From Symbiodinium natans (lineage: Eukaryota; Sar; Dinophyceae; Suessiales; Symbiodiniaceae): a stretch of DNA of 58,500 bases. A program made the translations under genes and the position numbers. The notes beneath the pieces were generated by a model. The model saw only the letters and a list, made by a program, of their open reading frames with translations, was not told the origin of the DNA and did no database searches. Of this stretch, positions 51,501 to 58,500 are shown piece after piece. The first letter of the stretch is position 1, and every line of letters begins with the position of its first letter. Location: assembly GCA_905221605.1 (NCBI GenBank), contig CAJNDS010002115.1:1-58500 (forward strand), given 5' to 3'.

Positions 51501-51609
51501 CTTCGAGGCTCTCTCTCCAGCGTCGCCTCGACGCCGCCCTCTGCGATCGATGCGCCTGGATGCGCGAGAAGCGCCCGTGGCCCCAGAGATGGATGAGTTG
51601 GATGACTAA
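48538..51609 (+). CDS. Unrecognised multi-exon gene rich in charged, coiled-coil-like segments
   Basis: Candidate exons: 48538-48581 (PRPVAELCGQLAKLR), 49075-49124 (TRTGVTLEEHLASDKD), 49154-49213 (SWIWASHVRTYNPRAHRRY; phase agrees with the previous), 49889-49969 (VETLRKELERSQAKQARSWT), 50394-50509 (FSEAERRFAEASQLELEQRL), 50833-50902 (SHEAERELWQSEQRQP), 51076-51099 (LIKKLGLK) and a terminal 51488-51609 (PNSAFEALSPASPRRRPLRS, ending VAPEMDELDD and TAA). Glu/Arg/Gln-rich heptad-like segments suggest coiled coils. Several links lack an exon, because phases do not all match. No enzyme motif is recognised. Confidence 0.45.
50166..50261. mobile_element. Short inverted-repeat element, family 2, copy 2 (introner-like)
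   Basis: Compare 40138-40228: GGGGTCGGAAGTATTAC at the left, CCCTTATGGTCCCT and AATAACCCCCCAAAA inside, GAATTATTCAGGCC at the right. It lies directly upstream of a CCCTAAA array inside a presumed intron. Confidence 0.45.
50265..50391 (-). repeat. CCCTAAA array
   Basis: About 17 units; the first half is degenerate and the second half nearly perfect. It ends at the presumed acceptor of the exon at 50394. Confidence 0.85.
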
Positions 51610-51662
51610 TTTGGCGGGAGGGGCACTGCAAGTTCGTGTTAGCTCCGGTCAGTATGGCTGTG

Positions 51663-51777
51663 TACATATATATATATATATATGTATGTGTACATATACA
51701 TAAAAGTATGTATATATATATATGTACGTTAGTATATGTATATACACTCTATATATATATATATGCACATAATATAT
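51663..51777. repeat. (TA)n-rich microsatellite
   Basis: Several (TA)n blocks are broken by GTATGTGTACATATACAT-like phrases. It lies 54 bp after the stop codon of the gene ending at 51609. Confidence 0.9.
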
Positions 51778-51879
51778 ATTTGTCTATGGATAGTGTGGAC
51801 TAAGCCCAAAGCCATGCCAGGGCAACTCCACCAGGCTTTGCAGAACGTGGTGCAGGCAGAATGTGGCGGGTTCAGGGTC

Positions 51880-53380
51880 TCGGGTTTGACTCTAGGGTTT
51901 TAGAGCATAGGGGTTTTAGGTTTTTGGGGTTTAAGGGAAAAGGGTTATTGCGATTGGTTTTTAAGGGTTTTGGGCATTCGGGGTTGGGGTCTTACGGGGT
52001 TTGGGCTTTGTTAGGGTTTTAGGGTTTTAGGCTTGGTTTCGGGTTTCAGGGCTTAGGGTCTAGGGTTTTAGTGTTTTAGGGATTAGGCTAGGGTTTCAGG
52101 GCTTTAGGTTTTAGAGTTTGAGGGCGGGGGTTTTAGGGCTTAGGGTTTAGGGTTCAAAAAGGGTTTTAGGGCTTAGCGTTTTAGCGTTTTAGTGTTGTTA
52201 GGGTTTTAAGGGTTTTAAGGGTGTTTAGGGTCTTTAGGGTTTTTAGGGTGTTTAGGGTTTTAGGGTGGTTTTAGGGTTCAGGGTCGGGGGTTTTAGGGTT
52301 TTTGAGCCAAGGGTCCAGGGCTCAGAGCGTCTCGCCAGCAGTGGCAGTGAACACTTTGTGGAAATGACGACGCTGGGTGTGAGGGGGCGGTGTATCACGC
52401 GAAGGCTTAGGCCACCCACCAAACCATTTTCCTTTTGGGGTCCAGGGCTGCATCCCTCAAGCCCCACCATCACGAATGCCTCGAAATTCGACGAAAGCGC
52501 CCTTAAAGCTCCTCATGGGAGAGGGGCCACACGCACAAGGTTGCGGGGTGTCGGAGGGTGTTCGCCATTAGAGGGGCTCTCCGGGGCTCCGGCGGCCTCC
52601 AGGACCTTTAGGGAGTTCAGGGGGGGGGGGGCGCCCCAGGTGTTTGAGGGCTTTGGGGTGTTTGGGTTGGGGCTTTAGTACTTTAGGGTTTTAGGGTTTT
52701 AGGGTTTAGGGTATTTGGGTTGGGGGTTTTGGGCTTTCATGGTTTATGGTTTTTGGGTTTTAGGGTTTTCGCGTTTTTAGGGTTCTTGGGTTGGGGCGTT
52801 GGGTTAGGGTTTTAGGGCTTCAGGTTTTTTTGGGTTTGAGGCTTTGAAGGTTTTGGGTGTTAGGGTTGGGTTTTAGGGGTTTAGGCCTTCGGGTTTGGGG
52901 TCTCAGGGGTTTAGGGCCCAGGGTTTTAGGGTTTAGGGCGGGTTTTAGGGATTAAGGTTTTAGGATTGTTTTTTTTGGTCTTAGGGTTTAAAATTAGGGT
53001 TTGAGTGTAATCGGGATTAGGGTTTTAGGGTTGTAGGTTGTAGGGTTCGAGGGTTGGGGGTTTAGGGTTTAGGGCTTTGGGTTTAGGTTTTTGAGGTTTT
53101 AGGGCTTAGTGTGTTACAAGGTTTAGGGTTGTTAGGGTTTTCGGGTTTTAGGGTTTTGGGATGTTTTAGGGTTTTAGGGTTTTTGGGTTTTTGGGTTTTT
53201 GGGTTTTTGGGGGGCTAGGTCTTTTGGGGGGATTTGGGGTATTAGGGTTTTAGGGCTTGGGGTTTAGGGCTTAGGGTTTAGGGTTTTGGGATTGGGGTTG
53301 TAGGGTTCGAGGGCTTAGTCTTGCAGTTGAAGGTTTAGCGTGTAGGGTTTCAGGCTTTAGGGTGAGGGTTTTGGATCAGG
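51880..53380 (+). repeat. Long degenerate TTTTAGGG/TTTAGGG region
   Basis: About 1.5 kb in which TTTTAGGG, TTTAGGG and TTTTGGG variants dominate, interrupted by unique sequence at about 52300-52670. No gene is supported here. Confidence 0.8.
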
Positions 53381-53423
53381 GTTTGGGTTGTGGGGAGGGG
53401 TACTGGGGAATGGGGGCACCATT

Positions 53424-53930
<507 letters not shown>

Positions 53931-54630
53931 GTCCTTGTCCGCCTTGCGGCCAGTCCTTGCCCCCAACGGCTGCTGTTAGTTTGGCACCCCCGGCTGCACA
54001 GAGCCTGTGGTGGTGGGTAGGGCGGCATCGGGGTTGCCGGTGAGGGTTCCGGGTGTCGGGTTTGGGGTTTAGGGTTAGCCTCAAAGGACAAAGGAAAAGA
54101 GGCCATGGTTATGGGACATTGTTGGGGCAATTTGGCGGGCCTAATTTTGTAAAACCGCAGGAGCCTCGTAGGCCCGATGTCTCTCGGTTTGCGGGATTTG
54201 TCGGGTTTGGGGTATGTGTCGGGTTTGGGGTATGTGCCTCAAGCTCACCTACATCCGAGTAGCTTGCAAATTTCCTTAAGCCTTAAAGCAAGCCCTGGGC
54301 CTCAAAAACCGAAACCTGCAGCGCCACGCCCGAACACGGTAGAGTCAGACGTTCCCAGCCCCAAACCTGAGCCTTAAAACCCAAGACTTGCAAACTCTGG
54401 AGCTCAAGCCCTGTAGGGCCCCAGAGGTCCCAAGCCCTAAGGCACAGTTGCTTTCTGCCCTCGCCGACTCGGAAGGAGGCCTTGCAGGCCTCCTCACGCC
54501 ACTTGCCGCCCTACGGCCAAATGTTTCTTGCTGTTCTCGCTAGTCTCGGCCTAAGCGCGGTTCTTGGGAGGCTTTCGCCCCGTGGAGTTTGGGTTCTGCC
54601 TTCTCTTAACAATCGCCTTGCATGATCGAG

Positions 54631-55816
54631 AAGCTGCCTGGTGCCCGTGCGAGCCCATTTTGGCTGCGGACCGCGTCGAGACCCCTGACAATTGGAGAGA
54701 AGCGCAGCTACTGCAAGAGACCCGAGCTAGACATTTGTGGCAGGTGAGGCAAAGCCAGCCCGAGAAGCCAGTCTGAGCTGATCCGGGCACCCCCAACCAA
54801 CAAAAACCCGCAGGCTTTCGGTCTTGAAGCTCGAAAGGCCAGCTGCAACCCCAACCCGCCCAAAACCGACCTCCTCAATGTAAAACCCACCAAAACCAAT
54901 CCAAAATGTACCTCGAAACTCCTGCCACCGCCATGGCGCACGTGTCCCATGCCGGCACGGGCCTGGAGAGGGCGGGCTCGCCCTCTGTATCACCGGCGAT
55001 GCCGCCTGGGCCAGGTTCTACAGTTTAAGGGTTCAGGTTCTCGAGGGCTCGCTTGGACAGCATGCGGTTGCGCAGGAGTTTGTCTCTTTAGTTTGTCTGC
55101 TGGTTTGTTTGTTTGTTTGTTTGTTTGTTTGTTTGTTTGTTTGTTTGTTTGTTTGTTTGTTTGTTTGTTTACGTGCTCTTCTTGTGGGTACTGGATATCT
55201 GGCGTTTGCACGTCACTCTCCCTTTGTCTCTCGGCTGGCGGTTACATAAACGCTTGGGCGCCGGGACTCGCGGTGAATCTCTGCAAATCCTGCGAATCAG
55301 CTCAAAAGCCTGAGCGGTGGGGGTGTCTTGAACCCGAACCATCAACCCGGATTTTAGGCCTGATGAGACTTCAGAGCCTTGTGGGTTTTCAAATGGGTTT
55401 ATGGGCTTTCTTGTGGCGTGGATGCCTTGAGCACTTTCTTTTGAGGAGATGCCCCGACAGCTTTTTGCGCTCCAAAGTTTCCAAACCCTTGAAGCCCCCC
55501 AAGGTTTCGAACTTTACTGACCTACTGAAGCAATCTCCCCTGAATCCGCTTGCAAAGGAGATCGCCGCTGTCCAAGATGGCCAAGCTTTTCAAAAAGAGG
55601 ACCTGCTGGGTTGTTTTGGGGTTCTAGATGTATGCTGGCCCCTAACCTGAGCCCCCAGACTCATGACCCTAACCCAACCTCAGCAGCTTGAAAAATTTTG
55701 CCGCTATCCGCGATGCTGTGGCGACCTCCATGCTCCAAGCAATGCCCGGCGCGGACAGGACCTCTGCCGTCGTGCTCGACGGCGCGCACTACCAGAGGTG
55801 TGAGGTGCACTTTGTT

Positions 55817-55878
<62 letters not shown>

Positions 55879-57804
55879 GGGGTGGGGAGGAGGTGGGGAG
55901 GAGTCTTGGGGTGCGGCTTGGAGATTGTTGGGGCCTCTGGGGCTTGAGGTTAACGGAAAAAGGGCCTTCCGAGCCAACGCCCTTGTGACTTGACTTTCGG
56001 CTTGCTGTTTGCAGCCTCCCTGAAAAACGGAAACCGTTTGCGCGTGTATGTTTGAGTGGAGACCCGAAAAGATAGGGTTAGGTGGGTCTGGAATCTCCAA
56101 AATATCTTAAGCCGGCAAAAACAGTCTTTATGGAAAGCCGTACCTACGAAAGAAGCTCCAACATTAAAGACCCTAACCAGTCCAGCACCGCACCCAGAGG
56201 TCTCGCACCAAACCCACAATTCTCGGATGCCAGGAAAGAACCCAAGCCCTCAAAAGGCCCCAGGCCCAAGATTCTTGTATCCCCCACCTCGACCTCTAGA
56301 TGTCCTCCTAGCCACAGGACCTGCAGCAAGAGGAGAAGGGGGCCCCTTGGCCTGAGCAAGCCTTCAAGGGTTGTAGCTTGAACTCATCAGGGGCTGAGCT
56401 TTAAGCCTTAGGGATCAGGTTTGGGCTGGCGCGAAGAGATTTCGGGTTGCCGAATCGGGAACTCCGGATATAGTAGTGTTGCTTGAACAAGACGTGGCGT
56501 TGTCAGCCCACAGGGCCACCGAGAGTGCTCACGACCTCTTCATACAAAGTGTTTAAGTGTTGATCCACCCCCTCAGGCCCCAGAAGCGACCCCTTAAACT
56601 CAAGTCTTGAACCTTCGAAGCGCTGAGATCCTCCGACGCTTCTGGATCCTCCTTGTGATCACCGCCGTCCTGTCGAGCTCTCTGCACCTGGCCCTCAGCA
56701 CATGGGGGCTTCAGGGACTTGGGGCGGGTTTAGGGCTGTTAAGGGTTTCAGAGGTGAGGGCTTCAGTTGAGTTTGCATCACAAAGACCAGCTTTTCTTTG
56801 GAGGTTCCGGGCTCGAAGAGGTTTGTCCAGGGGCTTGTTGCGCCCTCCGAGGTCTTGGAGCCCAACCTCCCTGGTTTGGGAGTGTAAAGGTTTTACCCCA
56901 AAGGCCTAAGTGTTTTTCAATAGAGGGATTATAGGGGTCAAAAGTTTAGGGTTTAGAAAAGAGAGTGTAATGTTGCACCCGGTTTAGTGAGAGGGGGCAC
57001 TATTATGCGATGTTTCCGAAACCTTATAGGGGACCCGGCATTGTTTAGGGTGGTCCTCAATTATGCGATGTTTGCCGGGCCGGGGTCGCCGGTAAGGGCA
57101 AAAAATGCTGATCTGGTTTAAACTTAGAGAGGCCAAAAAGGAAGCTGGTACTACTGGTACTACGACGACGACAACCCCAGCCCACACTATACAGGATCCC
57201 CGAAAACCCCAAAATTGTTTGGGGGGGGGGACCCCTACGTACTAAACCGAGTCCAACATCAGCCACTTCCGAACTGCACCCCGACCCCTTCCCCTCCCCG
57301 CGTCGACGTGAGGTCCTTCCTCATCGATGCTTTCACCTATACCACGGGCTGCTGGGCTAGCAAGACGCACCCTGCCCTCCCCTCCCCCCCAAACTTCCCC
57401 AAACCCTGAACCCCAAACGCGGCCAAAGTCCCAAACACGAAAAAAGGCCAAGCTTCAGAAACTCGGGGGCTCCTTGGTTTAGATTCTGTCTCGCATACGA
57501 TGTGTGAGTCATGTCCCCAATCCTGAGCCCCCCTAAAGGTTTGCACTTTGAAGGTCATCTCCGCCACAACCTCACCATTGGTGCGCCGCTGAAGGTGCGA
57601 CGGGGGCTCTTGGGATGCTTCGCCCCTGAACCCTGAAACCCGAGGCTAGGGCCGGGGGCCGGTGAAGCCCCCCCTCAACACCAGGCTCAACAGTTGCTTC
57701 CCTCGGGGGAACCCTGCAACCTGACTGCGGCCATGCCGGAGGCGATTTGTTTCAATGTGTGCCTGGCGTGCCTTGCGCGCCTTGTCGTGCGGCCGACCGT
57801 TGAG
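54631..57804 (+). CDS. Unrecognised membrane-protein gene, nine phase-consistent exons plus one upstream
   Basis: Upstream exon: 54631-54743 (AAWCPCEPILAADRVETPDN, then LLQETRARHLWQ; donor GTGAGG). Chain: 55687-55797 (FAAIRDAVATSMLQAMPGAD, AVVLDGAHYQ; GT donor), 56015-56045 (SLPEKRKPFAR; GTATGT), 56318-56369 (DLQQEEKGAPWPEQAFK), 56474-56550 (VVLLEQDVALSAHRATESAH), 56628-56715 (RRFWILLVITAVLSSSLHLA, a membrane span), 57141-57194 (GSWYYWYYDDDNPSPHYT), 57252-57359 (VDVRSFLIDAFTYTTGCWA), 57554-57594 (SHLRHNLTIGAPLK) and 57685-57804 (AMPEAICFNVCLACLARLVV). All eight joins in the chain keep phase. One or more exons are missing between 54743 and 55687. Function unknown. Confidence 0.55.
55103..55170 (+). 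repeat. (GTTT)n microsatellite
   Basis: Seventeen GTTT units, inside a presumed intron of the gene at 54631-57804. Confidence 0.95.
55815..55877 (+). repeat. T12-G51 homopolymer block
   Basis: Twelve T are followed by 51 consecutive G, only 18 bp inside the intron after the exon ending at 55797. Confidence 0.95.
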
Positions 57805-58385
57805 GCGGCCTCTTGTGTTGTGGGGTTTGGGCTACGCTCTGGTCCTAGGCTTTTACAACCCTAAGCCGGAAACCTGATTGGAATGGAAGAGCGGGACAAG
57901 TACGCACGCTGAGCACGGGTAAGGCTTTTGGTGCTAGGTTTGGCCCAAACCCCCCAGTAACGAAAACGAGTGGCGTTGCATGCTGCAGAGATCTGGAGGC
58001 AGAGGGCAGCGGTTTCCCTGAGATGAAGGCTATGCTGCTTCTTGGCAGAGGTGTTGGCGTGTTTATGAAGTACATGTAGCGCACACCTGGGCGACATGGC
58101 TTCTCTTCGTTGCATCTAATGTTCGGACGCTTTCATTTCTTCATTGCTTTTTTTAGTGCAGAATAGGCCTGTTGTGAAATCTGACTGCCCGCACAGGGCG
58201 AAACAGCACAGAACTCAGGTTCGGGAAAGTGCTCTTCAACTTCCTGACCTTCCGGGTGCCTCCGCCGCTCAACACTTCTCCCCCCCAACTTCGGGTAGCC
58301 AGAGCAAGGAAAGAGGACGGAGCCTTCCGATGGTTTCGATCGCTGGGTTGTTCAAAAATGAATAAAAACAAGCAAATAAATAAAC

Positions 58386-58466
58386 ATATATATATATATA
58401 TATATAGATACACACATTAAAAATGTGAGTGTATATATATATATATGTATATATATACATAAATGT

Positions 58467-58500
<34 letters not shown>
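58386..58500. repeat. (TA)n microsatellite at the window end
   Basis: TA dinucleotide blocks separated by CACACATTAAAAATGTGAGTG and ACATAAATG-like spacers. It continues beyond the window. From 57805 to 58385 no gene is supported. Confidence 0.9.

Overview
The window looks like nuclear DNA of a dinoflagellate, most probably a suessialean (Symbiodiniaceae- or Polarella-like). Four things in the sequence support this. (1) A relic of the dinoflagellate spliced leader (AGCCATTTTGGCTCAAG) lies at 41544-41561. (2) A gene that can be followed exon by exon uses mostly GC and GA splice donors with AG|G acceptors. (3) Plant/dinoflagellate-type telomere-like repeats (TTTAGGG/CCCTAAA and variants) lie scattered through introns and spacers. 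(4) Retroelement protein families typical of dinoflagellate genomes are abundant. There are no operons, ribosome binding sites or CRISPR arrays, and I found no tRNA or rRNA gene.

Region 1 (1-24 kb) is one split gene on the + strand. It encodes an AIFM3/AIF-type flavoprotein: an N-terminal Rieske [2Fe-2S] domain followed by a pyridine-nucleotide-disulphide oxidoreductase. I trace 19 exons between about 317 and 23624, and nearly all reading phases agree. Intron 2 (1291-18589, 17.3 kb) is a graveyard of non-LTR retrotransposons with a restriction-like endonuclease (RLE) domain. There are at least seven fragments on both strands, including two elements joined head to tail at a poly(A) tail. The same intron holds a 2986-bp DNA transposon (3725-6710) with terminal inverted repeats, a perfect 9-bp target-site duplication and a large internal hairpin.

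Region 2 (24-33 kb) holds a weakly supported partial gene (24.7-25.3 kb). A decayed tyrosine-recombinase/reverse-transcriptase (DIRS-like) element follows (27.9-32.0 kb), then a 0.95-kb degenerate TTTAGGG array.

Region 3 (33-45 kb) is mostly simple and telomere-like repeats with isolated exon-like segments. A LINE-type endonuclease pseudogene begins right after the spliced-leader relic, so it is probably a retroposed trans-spliced mRNA.

Region 4 (45-58.5 kb) contains exons of at least two unrecognised + strand genes. One is rich in charged, coiled-coil-like segments and ends at 51609. The other has a membrane segment and ten exons between 54631 and 57804, nine of which join in consistent phase. 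Long microsatellites and two families of short inverted-repeat elements lie among them.

The host genes are all on the + strand and are stretched by introns full of repeats. The mobile elements lie on both strands and nearly all are broken by frameshifts. Exon boundaries come from reading frame, phase and family comparison by eye and should be treated as models. In the 45-58 kb genes the family is unknown.
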